A stretch of 64,000 nt of DNA from Myxocyprinus asiaticus (GCF_019703515.2 NC_059372.1:27429431-27493430); one strand, 5' to 3'. Positions 1 through 10,690 are shown, numbered from the stretch's first letter. Numbers and translations are program-made. Notes: generated by a model not told the origin, from the sequence alone.

Positions 1-268
1 TGATCTGATAATGAACCAGCTTGCAGCATAATCACACTTTAACAGAATACATTTTGTTTAAAGGGGTCATGAAATGCTCTTTTTTTAAATAGTTTTATTA
101 TCTTCCCTGAGGTCCACTGATAATGTTAGTAAAGCTTTTTTGCATTACACAAGTCATAATTTAGTAATATATGATAATTTTCCACCCTGTCTCTGGCCCT
201 CTGTCTGAAACGCTTGGTTTTGGCCTAAGCGCTTCCTCAAAACTTCAACATAAACACCCACTGTTATG

Positions 269-1990
269 CAGTGGCGGGCGTGCATTTTAAGTCTAGGCCT
301 TCAGTGTGATTCATGCCATTAAGAAAACACAGTTTCACAAAGAATAAGACACCCTATGTCTTTGGGCATCATACATTACGTCGCAGCTAACTAGTGATAC
401 CAATTGACATTTTAAAAACACATCCAAGCACGAAAGCCAGAACTTGAAACAACACTTAATGCTCAAGCAAGCCTAATTTTAACTGCAGCATGTCTGTTTT
501 GTGAAATGAACGTCTCCCGAACAGACATTCAAAAATCATAATTTTTCATATGAATCTACCAAGGAGGTCTACAATACCTGGAAAAATCTATCTAATAATA
601 TTTGTGATTTAAATGTTGCTTGCAATAAATTTCATTTTGTCAGGGTACATGGTTATGCTGCGTTCCATTCAAGTTGGATGTGGGATATTCCTACTTGATA
701 TCTCTGACCATAAATGCATTCCATTCCCCGATATTTGGAACTGCAACGCTCCCGTTAGCTTAGCAGGGGTTTGACTCTCATTAGAGATGTCTCCTAGCAA
801 CCCAACTGATAAACAATGCTTCAGGTGTACGATTATCAAAAGAGATTATAAAGTTTTATAAACCTGTTTCTGCAGGCGTTTGTTAAACAAGCTTTAATAT
901 CATGTAATGTGGAAACAAACTCATTTATCGATATTACTTAATTGTATTACTTAAAACATTGTGTCCTTGAGCAAGGCACTTAACTCCAGGTTGCTCCAGG
1001 GGGATTGTCCCTGTAATAAGGGCCCTGTAAGTCGCTTTGGATAAAAGCGTCTGCCAAATGCATAAATGTAAATGTAAACTCATTTATCGATATTACTTAA
1101 TGAAGTGAATGTTTATCACTTACTTTATATATCTCCCTGAGTGTCGACATGTTTGTGTGACATCATGCCCCTGCATCTCGGCAAAATCAGAGTTGAGAAT
1201 TTCTGCACGAGCCTACAAGTTGTAATTCTGACTTCAAGATGCATTCCATTGCACTTTTCCTAGTAGGAAGTTGTAAAATCCAACTTTCCGAGTTGAACTA
1301 CTTTTCAAAACTTGATCTGACATTGAATGCTCAAGCAGCCTAATTTACATTTAGAAAACTCCTGTTGTTGCTATAACAATGCAAAAAGCACTTACCAATT
1401 TGCTTGAAGTGAAAATCAGTCCTCCTTTCCTGTTTTATAAATTAAGCAATCACACGGTCATGCAGAACATCTCGTGTTTTTAAATCCATAAGGACCTCTT
1501 TCTCAGTGGTGCTGTGGCAGTGATGACAGCCGTCTCGTCAGCAAGATCTCACACACTTCGCTTTCAAATTACGTACATCACTTAAAGCATGATCTCTCAA
1601 GGCCAGCTAGAAGGCCTCGGCCGGGACATATCCTAAAGATCACACCCACCAAGAACAAATAAATCAATCTGATTGGCTGATGAATCTGACTTTATTTGAT
1701 TCTGTGGAAATTTTGAAGGCCTGAGGGGGTGGAGCTCAAACTCACGTGCTGCTTTGGGCATGTGATTTGTGAAACAGTTGTCACACTTTGCTTGTAAGCA
1801 TCAAGGAATAAATTCTGACTGGATAAACTTTTCATTTTTCTCTATTTGTTTGTAGATTAATTAAGAGTGGAAAGCGATTAAAAATACATAGGCAAAAAGG
1901 TGATTGAGAATGAAAGGATGAAAAATATTTATCTATTTGGCATGTTAGGCCAGCAGAGAAGGCTTTGCTGGCCCTGAGAAATCGCCACTG
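269..1990. mobile_element. Non-autonomous hAT element, copy 1
   Basis: The element begins CAGTGGCGGG and ends CGCCACTG, and is bounded by a perfect 8-bp duplication CTGTTATG (261-268 and 1991-1998). An 8-bp TSD is the hAT signature. It is nearly collinear with the copy at 21686-23303, differing by a 133-bp insertion here and small indels. No hAT transposase frame was found, so it probably needed enzyme from elsewhere. Confidence 0.8.
943..1075 (+). repeat. SINE-like tail inserted in the hAT element
   Basis: This 133-bp insert is flanked by a perfect 26-bp direct repeat (917-942 and 1076-1101) that is single in the sister hAT copy, so the empty site is visible. It contains CTTGAGCAAGGCACTTAAC and GTCGCTTTGGATAAAAGCGT, a phrase common in fish V-SINE/DANA-like 3' regions. 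The family name is inference; the insertion itself is seen directly. Confidence 0.65.
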
Positions 1991-3175
1991 CTGTTATGAT
2001 TGACTAACATCATGCAACCCCTCGAATACAGCCATATTTGAAACGCAATCAGAAGAAAATGAATATGCACCAAAACATTATAAAAACTAAATTTCAGGGT
2101 TTAAACACAACCAACACATTGAATCCAAATGTATTAAACTGTTCATCTCAAGCACAACTGTTTACACTCACACCCTGTCTACACCAGATGCAAGAGTTGT
2201 GTTGCATCAGAAGCTATTATAATCAATGATTCTGTCTACCACAAAAGCATCCATTGCGGCGCATTGCGTCTCGCCAATGTCCCATTCCATTTTGTGCTGC
2301 ATGTGGTGGTGCTACTACTGCCAACAACATAAATAAACGGTTTAGAAAGTTTGTGTCAATGCGCCCGGTGTAGACAGCCTCAAGCCATTGCGTCGCGTAA
2401 ACGGACGCACCTGGTGTAAACAGGATGTCAGCACCATAAACTATCACAGTCATGACACATGAAATATTCATGAATGAAACTGTTTACTCATAGTTTTTGC
2501 GATCATGTCCAAGTGTTTTTAACTGCCCCATCCTTCAATAACAGTTCCTTTGCTTGAATCGTATTATGACTGTTAAGATATGAGCCGAACATACAATCCA
2601 CTCTAAAATATGCTGAAGACACATCCGGTTTCCTGTATCATTCCTTCATCTTTTCATACACCAGCAACTAAAAATAGCGAAGATGGGCAAAAGAACACGA
2701 GGCAGCAGCTGAGTGACAGAGAGCTTCTTCTTTTCAGAGTTGTAACTTGACACCGAGTCTTTAAAAAGCGACCAGAGATATGTATTAAGCGGTCAAAGAC
2801 GTCTGTCTGTGCATGTTTATGTAGAATTTTTTTTAAATCCAGGCACATGAAGGTGTCCTGTGTAAGTCCACTTTGGATGAATCTCCCATGACAGGCCCCA
2901 TCTCTCTCCTCTTCACTTGTGTGACTGACTGAGCACCAGTGGGCGGGGCCAAGGGTTCAATAACGAAAAATAGGCATTGCATATGCAGATGTATTTGGTC
3001 TTTGTGACGTCGCAAGTTCCACAAATTCCAAATGTGCAGCTTGGTTTAAATACTCTTTTTCTATTAAGGAGGAAGTTTTCAGTTCTGAAACTTACAGTAT
3101 GTTTTTATTGTACAATGACCTCTTATATGTGAAAGGATCAAGGAAATTCGATTCCTCATTTCATGACCCCTTTAA

Positions 3176-3734
3176 AAACATTGAATACAAGTACAGATGT
3201 TGTGTAGTTGTGTTGTATATTTGTTCTGATGTTTTGTTGGGGAAAAAAAATATTATTTGGTTGGGCAGATTTTGACTACTAAGTTATTTTTCAGCAGTAA
3301 TGAGTAATTAATTCATATGGAAGTTAATAGGAGAATTACTAGAAATTCTCAATTTAAATATTCATATAAATTTAATGTAATGTTATAGTCAAATGAAATT
3401 TCATATAAACCTTAATAAAAAAAAATATATCTTCACAAGTATCACACTGGTTTATTTGTAGTTAATGTATATTTTGAAATGTTAAAGAATTTCTAAAAAA
3501 ATTTAATAAAAAAACAGACATCATAATAACATGTATATTTTTCAGTTAACATGCTAAAAATATAGATCTTTTTACAAGTATGAACAGCTAAGAAGTTAAT
3601 GAGCTACATGATTTTTGATGAAAACAATTGGATTATGAATGTTTTATAAGCTTAAAACTCCACTGGGTCAAAACTTACCCATGAATGCGAAAGGTGCAAG
3701 TAGATTTTGAACGCAATAAGAGGGTTAAAGAAAA
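3176..3734. other. AT-rich stretch, no gene seen
   Basis: Low-complexity AT-rich sequence with several near-poly(A) runs (for example around 3415-3430). No open frame with recognisable protein and no terminal repeats were found. Confidence 0.5.
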
Positions 3735-3860
3735 GGAGGGGCTAGTCAAAATTATTTTTTGTGGTAATAAATATTATGCCACAAATGTTGTCGACTGAAC
3801 GTAACTTGTATCGAACCTGGGATATTCCTTTAACGTTAACGGACTGGCCCCATTCACTTC
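3735..3860. repeat. Fragment of the AGGAATATTCC palindromic MITE
   Basis: The segment matches one arm of the MITE seen complete at 36637-38495: a TTTGTGGTAATAAATATTATGCC stretch (shortened here to key bases TTTGTGGTAAT), then ATATTCCTTTAA and GGCCCCATTCACTTCCATTG. It sits just upstream of the EBP-like exon and probably lies in an intron. Confidence 0.5.
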
Positions 3861-3944
3861 CATTGTAAATACACATGATTGTCATACATTCAAATATGAG
3901 TTTATTTATTGTGTCCAACCTCCTTAATGGGATCTTTGCTCTGG

Positions 3945-4513
3945 AGCGGATAAATTCACTGTTTGCATGAAAACAGTGACTGCTTGCCTGTGGGGTCCCT
4001 TCAGCATATGGATTGTTGTGGCCTTCCTGTATAATCATCCTTACAGATTTGTCTTGCAGTTCATTGTATCTCTGTGTAAGAGATGTGTTGCTCAAACTGT
4101 ATGTGCAATTATTACAATATACTCCATTGTGTATAATTACAACTTGTCAACTTTAAACACACATAATGTACGGTTGAAGGCACATTTACAAGACCAGTTT
4201 TTACTCATAAAACAAATATAATTTCTCCCCCTACATGGCCCTAGAACCTGTCAACATTGAAGGAGAATCACTCAACCTGAAACATTACTTACAGGTCAGC
4301 TGTATGGTGCAGTCCTCTACTTCACCGAGCACAGATGGATACATTCACAGCGAATATGGGCACCCAATCTACTTCTGGTTCTACTTTGTATTCATTAATA
4401 TTTTGTGGGTTGTCATTCCTCTCTTTCTTATAGTGGATTCGTGGTGTCAGCTATCTACCAGTCAATCCATGTTTGATAAAGCAGCTCTGAAAGTGAAATC
4501 TGAAAGAATTTAG
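3945..4513 (+). pseudogene. ebp: EBP-like sterol isomerase, last two exons, broken
   Basis: EBP is an ER membrane delta8-delta7 sterol isomerase of cholesterol synthesis. Exon one here (about 3945-4075) reads [16 protein letters not shown] and on through FRFVLQ-like residues. A GTAAG donor at 4076 and an ACAG acceptor ending at 4294 define a 219-bp phase-1 intron. The second exon (4295-4513) reads QLYGAVLYFTEH, then changes frame near 4333 and continues DGYIHSEYGHPIYFWFYF to a stop at 4511-4513, with a membrane-spanning stretch. Two lesions are seen: the frame change, and lysine where EBP has glutamate in VCMETITA (Glu122 of human EBP, reported as essential). The retained intron argues against a processed copy. 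Upstream exons would lie before the window. A sequencing error could explain the frameshift but hardly the E-to-K change. The 5' limit of the first exon is approximate. Confidence 0.75.
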
Positions 4514-6226
4514 GCCAGGAAAACAGAAAAAACTGAGCTACTGTATACCATTTTTAATAATATATACATAAACTATGTTAGAGAATATATATATATATAT
4601 TTATTATTACTATATTTTGTAATTGTATAGTGCTATTGATGGAAGAAAGTAAGTATGGCAAATATTCATTACAGAAATGTAAATGTGATTGCTTTAAAAT
4701 TAAATAGTTAAAATACTGCCCCAGCTGGGTTGCTTCATATTTACCTATTTGTACTGTATAATGCAACTATCAATCTTGGCATCTACTTTTTTCCAGGTAT
4801 TTCAGAGATGTAGTGATCATGCAAAAAATATTCATATTGGAAAAAGAATGTGGGAAGACTGGATAAAACCATCAGACATGTTAAACATGTTCACTGTCAC
4901 CAATATACCCCAATGAATTATTGCAATATTGTACATCACAATCAGTGTTGTGCAAAATTCAGAATTAACTCTCTTTCAATTCATGAGTTGGAATTTGAAT
5001 TGAATTGGCCACGCCCCACAAGAAGTTGAATTGGAATGAAAGGATGTTGAATTTACTAAATTGCAATTCAAAAAAACTGAACACACGGTCAGTCACACTA
5101 CATAATTTAATTAGTCCAAGACACATTACGTTATCATTTTTTACCAAGTATGCCCAAGGCCGCATTAAGGTGGTCCTGGGCCCCAGGGCTTATCATTTCA
5201 CATTACAGCTAGAGTGCAAAGGTTTTTGTGAAATGCGCTTGACACAATGGAAAACAAAGGTGCGCTATCCCTTTGCATCATTATCATATAACGACCAAGA
5301 TATCTACAGTATTTTCACTGGGTCCCTGCTGATTCCCACCCCTACAAAACATATTAAAAATCTAGTCACAATGCAAGAGCATTATGCGTAATAATACAAG
5401 TCAGGAAAAAGATAAATGAAGGAATGTGTCTCATGAAAGAACATGCACAACAAAAATACCAATGCAAATGACTGATGGTGAATGACTGCTTGGAAATTAT
5501 GTTAAAGCTTTCCCTGAAACTTTTACGTACAGGCCGCATAAAACAGTGTGTACAACTATGCAAACAGAATTTGGCAAAGACTGCTCAGCACATGATAGTT
5601 ACTGCACAAGTTTCAGAATGCCTCCGGAATATTCTGGGATGGAGCCAGTATCAGAAATGAACTTCAGGAATGAATTGCAGGGGCATTTTTCTTAACATAA
5701 AACATTTTCTGTCATTCTTTAATTTGAGTATAATTTTAGAATCTATTAGAAATGTAGAAAACAAGTTTTTTTTTTTTTTTTAATGTCAATTCTATTATTT
5801 GTAATTAATAATCACATTTACAATCAAGGGAAATACTTCACAGTTACAATTTTTTGTCACAATCATGCAGCCCTAATTTACATACGTGTTCTTTTAACAG
5901 ACCAGATAAACCAGTCCAAACCAACTTGCAAATGAGAGATGAAACAAGCTTAAAATATTAGCTACATGGTTCTATTTTTCCACAGTGTTAAATATAAAAG
6001 ATGTCTAACTTTATTTTATAGCCTACCCATTAAATAATACATAATTACCTTGTGCTAACAAAATGTTGGTTGTTTCAGAAATAAATAAACTCATGTTCCT
6101 TAAATCGTCACAAACACCACTCTGTAGTGTATACACAATAATTTGTATAATAATGGTATACGAATATATTAGGAAATCTTCACATTAAAGGATAGGACTA
6201 CTTTACACGGAAGCAAGCAAGCAAAA
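4514..6226. other. EBP 3' flank, no gene seen
   Basis: AT-rich DNA with a short TA run near 4590 and a T run near 5767. Small open frames here show no recognisable motif, signal or splice support. I see nothing that I would annotate. Confidence 0.5.
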
Positions 6227-6299
6227 TGCCGAAACTAGGGATCGCACCAGGGTCCTTTAGATCTTTAGTCTAACACGCTCCCAACTGAGGTATTTCGGC
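6227..6299 (-). pseudogene. tRNA-Phe-derived pseudogene
   Basis: Read on the minus strand this 73-nt stretch begins GCCGAAATACCTCAGTTGGG and ends TTTCGGCA, the layout and length of eukaryotic tRNA-Phe. The 7-bp acceptor stem (GCCGAAA/TTTCGGC) and the anticodon stem TTAGA/TCTAA are intact. The anticodon position reads AAA where tRNA-Phe has GAA. The B box reads GGTGCGATCC instead of GGTTCGATCC, which should weaken Pol III recognition. It is most likely a retro-derived or decayed copy. Confidence 0.7.
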
Positions 6300-6466
6300 T
6301 TCAAGAAAAAGCCTTGGACTAAAGTCATGCTTTATTCTCAGTGAACAGCTGTTGATAACAGTGTTGTTCTGAAATTTACCATCCATTTTTGTCCTGAATG
6401 GAAGTATTAGTTATTTTTTAGTTGTAAATTATATAATACCGATCTTGATAAATGCCACACTCATAC

Positions 6467-6782
6467 CTTATTCACGCTAGCGCCATCTTTGATTTTTAAT
6501 GGGAATGACCACAAGGCTGTGAGGGAGAGACTTACAGTCTATTCAAAGTGCTGTACTGCAGTTTCAAGTGTTTTTGGATCGTTCCACGGACAAAACTTTG
6601 ATAAAATATCTGTCCAAGAACATTCAGTATACAAAGAACTCTAGACAATATGAGATGTGATCTAGGAGCTTTTTACAGCTTTATACAGTTCGTGCCATTG
6701 AAGATACTACAAGTCCTATCCCTCACAGCCTCATTGTCATTCCCATTAAAAATCAAAGATGGCGCTAGCGTGCGTGAATAAG
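6467..6782. repeat. MITE with long terminal inverted repeats
   Basis: The left end CTTATTCACGCTAGCGCCAT and roughly 60 further bases are repeated inverted at the right end, which closes with GCGTGAATAAG. Arms of about 65 bp surround a spacer of about 190 bp without a gene. The superfamily is not determined; I could not define a TSD with confidence. Confidence 0.65.
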
Positions 6783-6968
6783 ATGTATTCCTGAGCTTTG
6801 AGCTTTAAGATAATGTCACACGTCTGTGGGCGGGACCTTGTGGAGTTCTATTTAAAATGGCTGAGACAGAGACAGCTTTTAAGATTTTTAGATTATTTAA
6901 TGTATGCAATTAGCAAAATTTTTAGATTATTTAATTTATGCAACTAACTGTTTCATTGAGTTTTCAAT

Positions 6969-7047
6969 AAAGATATTTTTTATATAAAGATTAAATAAAG
7001 ATTACATATATATATATATATATAATCTTTATATAAAAAATATCTTT
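6969..7047. repeat. Perfect 24-bp inverted repeat around a TA tract
   Basis: Positions 6969-6992 and 7024-7047 are perfect inverse copies (core TTTTTTATATAAAGATT), separated by a spacer containing (TA)n. The DNA could extrude as a cruciform. It may be a short MITE or a product of TA-tract rearrangement. Confidence 0.6.
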
Positions 7048-7878
7048 AATATATAATAATATATAGACTACAGCATTTCATTCAACAATTATTTCATGAT
7101 ATGTTTAATTTTGTCCAGTCTTCCCACCTATACTGGTGTTCTCCTATAGAGGACCTAAAATTCAGAAATTTGGTTTATTACTACAGACTTTTCTATGTGC
7201 ACTCACAAATGTAGATACACATGTAAAATTGTAAAATTAGAGATTCAGGCATATTGTGTTCACTCCATGAACATGTTTACTGTAAAACTTGTCAGTGCAA
7301 TTTTCTTAAGGGGATCACACCACTCAGAAAAAGAGCTAGGCTGTTGGCAGGCAGGACATCCACTCCCCATCCCCCATGACCTTTTGTGTTTTTGCTATGG
7401 ACATTATCTGAAAATAAACATGAATATTTATGCCTTGTACTCAACAAAGCTCTTCAAAGAGCTTTAAATCTCTATTTTCAGTATCCAACAGGCTCTGTAG
7501 ACTGGAAAAACCTGTCACCTGTTGACCTTATCAGCCCATTTAGCCCTTTTCTGCTGTAATTATCAAAGTGGAGGATGGGCTCTGTCTGCTTAGTCAGGGG
7601 GAGCCCGGTTTCATCCACTTTCTAACCATAACATTAGGAGGTTTATCATCCTGCATACCCATATATCTTTGCATTTCTTTCAAGAATACATTAATTTAAA
7701 CAGTGCTAAGATAAATTTAACAAAAACAAAACAAAGCAGTAATGGCCCATTGCTAGACTTAAATTCTACAGTCATTAATCTCAAATTATAATAATCACTA
7801 TCTCACATTCTTATACATCACATTTCCTATAATTATAACTTTTATTATTTAAGTGTAAGCAAAACATTTCTATCTATC

Positions 7879-7948
<70 letters not shown>

Positions 7949-8154
7949 CGCTGGTAATTTCTTAAATTAAAAAAACTTTGGAAAAAAGCGTTGTCATCAT
8001 TACAGTAGAAGTATCTAAGGAAATATCTTATAATAGATATATCTTATAATATGAATATCTAATAGTCTACATTGGGGGCCTTCAAATATATTCTCCGACA
8101 ATGGGGGGCCTTGGAGTCCAAAAGGTTGAGAACTACTGGCCTAGATGACTGATG
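7048..8154. other. Non-coding interval with (TA)n microsatellite
   Basis: No gene was recognised. A long uninterrupted TA microsatellite occupies about 7888-7945. Near 8070-8140 is a repeat-like phrase (GGGGGCCTTGGAGTCC, then GTTGAGAACTACTGG) of the kind found at ends of fish interspersed repeats. Confidence 0.55.
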
Positions 8155-8308
8155 TGTCAACAGAAAGTTACTACCAACTGCAGACCTTTAATTTTGAACA
8201 AAAAGAAAAATGCACATTTGAAATAAAGACATCTTGTATCATTCACTATTTTATCATTATCAACAAATGTAAAAAAAAAAAAAAATGAAAAAAATGAAAA
8301 AACCTTAC

Positions 8309-8325
8309 CGTCCCTGGGTGGGCTC

Positions 8326-8376
<51 letters not shown>

Positions 8377-8382
8377 AGAGAC
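8309..8382 (-). tRNA. tRNA-Asn (GTT), copy 1
   Basis: Read on the minus strand this is a 74-nt cloverleaf sequence beginning GTCTCTGTGGCGCAATCGG and ending CCCACCCAGGGACG. The acceptor stem pairs, the anticodon loop is CTGTTAA with anticodon GTT, the A box TGGCGCAATCGG is intact and the B box GGTTCGAGCC is intact. On the minus strand a T run (TTTTTT, near 8297-8302) follows and can serve as a Pol III terminator. It is identical to the other two copies, so it is probably functional. Confidence 0.93.
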
Positions 8383-8866
8383 TTGTGACTCCATCACTTT
8401 GAATGATTCCAATACATCTTCTGGGAAAAAAAACAAACCCATCTTACATTTTAAAATCTGATTTACATATCCTTTGAAGATTGATTCCACAAAGGCAATT
8501 TAGAGGGCTCCCAAAAGGCATTTGTCCATTGACCTGCATGGGACCTTTGTCTAAATATAAAACAATAAAACAATGTGAATCCACGGATAAGCAATCATTT
8601 TACAAGAATTTATATGTTTTATTATAATCAATCAATATGTTTGGCATCTATCTCTAAAGTTAAATGTGAAGAAGCATAAAAGTATAAACTCAATATTGTT
8701 AGGACAGATCTCGTTGAAAGAATATATGTGCTTTTTTATGAAAAAGACACTGTAACAATTAATATTCAGGCATTTGGAGTCATGCCTAATTAAAGTGCTC
8801 CATTAGCAATGTCAACACAACATTTACATGTATTACTCAAAACTACTGCATTAAAAAAAAATATAC

Positions 8867-8883
8867 CGTCCCTGGGTGGGCTC

Positions 8884-8934
<51 letters not shown>

Positions 8935-8940
8935 AGAGAC
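8867..8940 (-). tRNA. tRNA-Asn (GTT), copy 2
   Basis: Identical over 74 nt to the copy 558 bp away at 8309, with the same anticodon GTT and intact internal promoter boxes. On the minus strand it is followed by GTATAT and then a run of nine Ts, a strong Pol III terminator. Confidence 0.93.
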
Positions 8941-9111
8941 TTGCTGTTGAAACATTCCTGGCCAAATCGCCTAAGAATTGTCTGAAAAAGTAAAATAATA
9001 AACATGATAAACATTTATTGTTTTCTACTCAACAAAGCCACGACGACTCATACATCAGAGTCTACATTTTATACCCTTTCTAACAACACAACACTTACAA
9101 AGTAAGTACTT

Positions 9112-9410
9112 ACAAAGCTCAAGTAACCATAGTTTAACCACAGTATTTATAGTAAAACCCCAGTAACCACAAAATTAACCATGGTTGCTACAGTCAAAGG
9201 TTTCTACAATATTACTATAGCAAAACTATTTCTATATGGATACTAGTGTTACTGTAGTAAATACATGGTTACTTGTATTAAAAACCATGGACTCTGCCAC
9301 AAAAACAAACATACAAAAACAAACCATGGACTCTGCCACTACAATGTTATAGTAAAACCATGGTTCCCACCAAAAAACATGTTTACTACAAAGTTATTAC
9401 AGTGTCAATA
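9112..9410. repeat. ACCATGGTT-type imperfect tandem repeats
   Basis: Loose tandem phrases such as AACCATGGTT, ACTACAATGTTA and AGTAAAACCATGG recur with many indels. The same repeat type occurs at 9830-10000, 18048-18310 and 21541-21677. No gene is present. Confidence 0.55.
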
Positions 9411-9528
9411 GAAAGTTACTACCAACTGCAGACCTTTAATTTTGCACATTTGAAATTCTTCTGGAAAAATCGTGTTTAAATTGTGTTATCAACTAATGTA
9501 AAAAAAAAAAAAAAAAAAAGTACCTCAC

Positions 9529-9545
9529 CGTCCCTGGGTGGGCTC

Positions 9546-9596
<51 letters not shown>

Positions 9597-9602
9597 AGAG
9601 AC
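9529..9602 (-). tRNA. tRNA-Asn (GTT), copy 3
   Basis: Identical over 74 nt to the two other copies, with anticodon GTT and intact A and B boxes. On the minus strand it is followed by GTGAGGTAC and a long T run, a Pol III terminator. Its 3' flank (about 9406-9528) matches the flank of copy 1 (about 8155-8308), so the two arose by local duplication. Directly upstream on the minus strand lie four extra 5' halves of the same gene. Confidence 0.93.
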
Positions 9603-9605
9603 TCC

Positions 9606-9785
9606 TGTTTAACAATAGAACGCGCTACCCGATTGCGCCACAAAGACTTCTGTTTAACAGCCGATTGCATCAATCGATTGCACCACAGAGACTTCTGTTT
9701 AACAGCTGTACGTGCTAACCGACTGCGCCACAGACACTTCTGTTTAACAGCCGTACACCCTAACCGATTGCGCCACAGAGACTTG
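9606..9785 (-). repeat. Four tandem 45-bp tRNA-Asn 5' half-genes
   Basis: Units start at 9606, 9651, 9696 and 9741 with an exact 45-bp period, and the same register continues into the intact tRNA (equivalent point 9561). On the minus strand each unit contains the 5' acceptor strand, the D arm with an A-box-like TGGCGCAATCGG and the 5' part of the anticodon arm through about the anticodon, then a short linker. All lack the T arm and B box. Units have diverged from one another (for example GCGCAATCGGGT versus GCGCAGTCGGTT), so the array is not a simple recent artefact. Confidence 0.85.
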
Positions 9786-9829
9786 TTACTAGAACTTTCC
9801 TGAACATACTATTTCTTACAGGCCAAATC

Positions 9830-10005
9830 TGTACTGTAGTAAATACATGGTTACTTAATTAAAAACCATGGACATGGTTACTACAATGTTACAGCAAAAC
9901 CATGGTTCCCACCAAAAAACATGTTTACTACAATGTTATTGCAGTAAAACAGTGGGTTTTCATCAAAAATATGGTTGCTACAATGTTACTGCAGGAACTG
10001 CAGCC
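9830..10005. repeat. ACCATGGTT-type imperfect tandem repeats
   Basis: The same loose repeat as at 9112-9410, with AAAACCATGG, CTACAATGTTACAGC and GGTTCCCACCAAAAAACATG phrases. It separates the tRNA half-gene array from the LINE remnant. Confidence 0.5.
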
Positions 10006-10103
10006 TTCACAGTTCTTACTGTGGTTGATGGCTTTTCTCCCTCTCTCACAAACTTGATAAATGGTGTTGGTTTCCTGTGTGTTTGGCATTTCTTGCGTCT
10101 CTC

Positions 10104-10680
10104 CTACTCCAGGGTGTTAGCAAGCGTCATGAGCACCTTATCATGGCGCCATCTGCATCTTCCCTGGGTGAGTGCTGTTCTACACCCTGACAAGATGTGC
10201 GCCAAGGTGCCCCTCTCCCCACAAAACTTGCATAGTGGGTCCTCTCTCATACCCCACTTGTGCAAATTTGTTGGAGTTGGGAGCATGTCATATACCGATC
10301 GCAGCAGGAAGGAGATGTGGAAAGGCTCCAGTTTCCATAGATCCGCCATTTGATTTTCCTCTTGGGAAGGTCCCATTAGGCCCTGTCTCACTGTGCATGG
10401 CATTCCAATGATGTCACGTAGCTTCAGCATACTTTCAGCTTGTGCAACAGAGGTGTTGGCTGCCCACTTGCGTCCTGATCTTGTAGTAACACCTGCATGT
10501 CTGACTTGTTCATCCTGGGAGTCTCTGTATGTCATTACCACTCTACACTTTGCCACCTTGAATTCCTCCACCACGGATGACAGAGGAAGTTGGAGCTGTC
10601 CTGATCTTATGTAGAGGCCTGCTGAAGTGAAGCTTGGAGGGATTCCCAGCCACCTTCGGAGGTACTGGTGTGTAGCGCTC
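10104..10680 (-). pseudogene. C-terminal piece of a non-LTR retrotransposon RT protein
   Basis: On the minus strand the frame runs from YLRRWLGIPPSF through VVEEFKVAKCRVVMTYRDSQ to a zinc-knuckle-like C-X2-C-X7-H-X4-C (LCKFCGERGTLAHILSGC), then RWRHDKVL. This arrangement is typical of the C-terminus of fish LINE proteins after the reverse transcriptase. The RT palm is absent. At its N-terminal side (near 10680-10690) the reading frame joins DIRS tyrosine-recombinase sequence, so two unrelated elements are fused here. Confidence 0.65.
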
Positions 10681-10690
10681 TGACTGGACA

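Larger units (their letters stand above)
58..3175. mobile_element. TTAA-flanked non-autonomous DNA transposon
   Basis: The left end reads TTAA then AGGGGTCATGAAAT (62 onward). The right end is its inverse, ATTTCATGACCCCT, ending at 3171 and followed by TTAA (3172-3175). TTAA target duplication with short inverted ends is typical of piggyBac- or Kolobok-type elements; which of the two is undecided. No transposase is visible. About 1.7 kb of its length is a later hAT insertion (269-1990), so the element itself is about 1.4 kb. The interior near 2230-2420 holds short repeated phrases such as GGTGTAGACAG but no convincing gene. Confidence 0.65.

Noticed and set aside
2223..2471. 82-codon minus-strand frame with hydrophobic start
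   Set aside because: It lies inside a transposon and consists of short repeated phrases; no family resemblance or splice support.
5005..5391. 128-codon plus-strand frame
   Set aside because: No recognisable motif or codon pattern; one of several chance frames in the EBP flank.
8790..9014. Minus-strand frame with SLWRNRLARSAVNRKVGGSS across a tRNA gene
   Set aside because: It is a translation of the tRNA-Asn gene and flank. Similar spurious peptides appear at all three tRNA copies, including GGLEPPTFRLTAERANRLRH on the plus strand at 9483-9803.
9606..9785. CRISPR-like regular array
   Set aside because: The period is regular but there are no unique spacers; units are end-to-end tRNA-derived sequence in a vertebrate genome.
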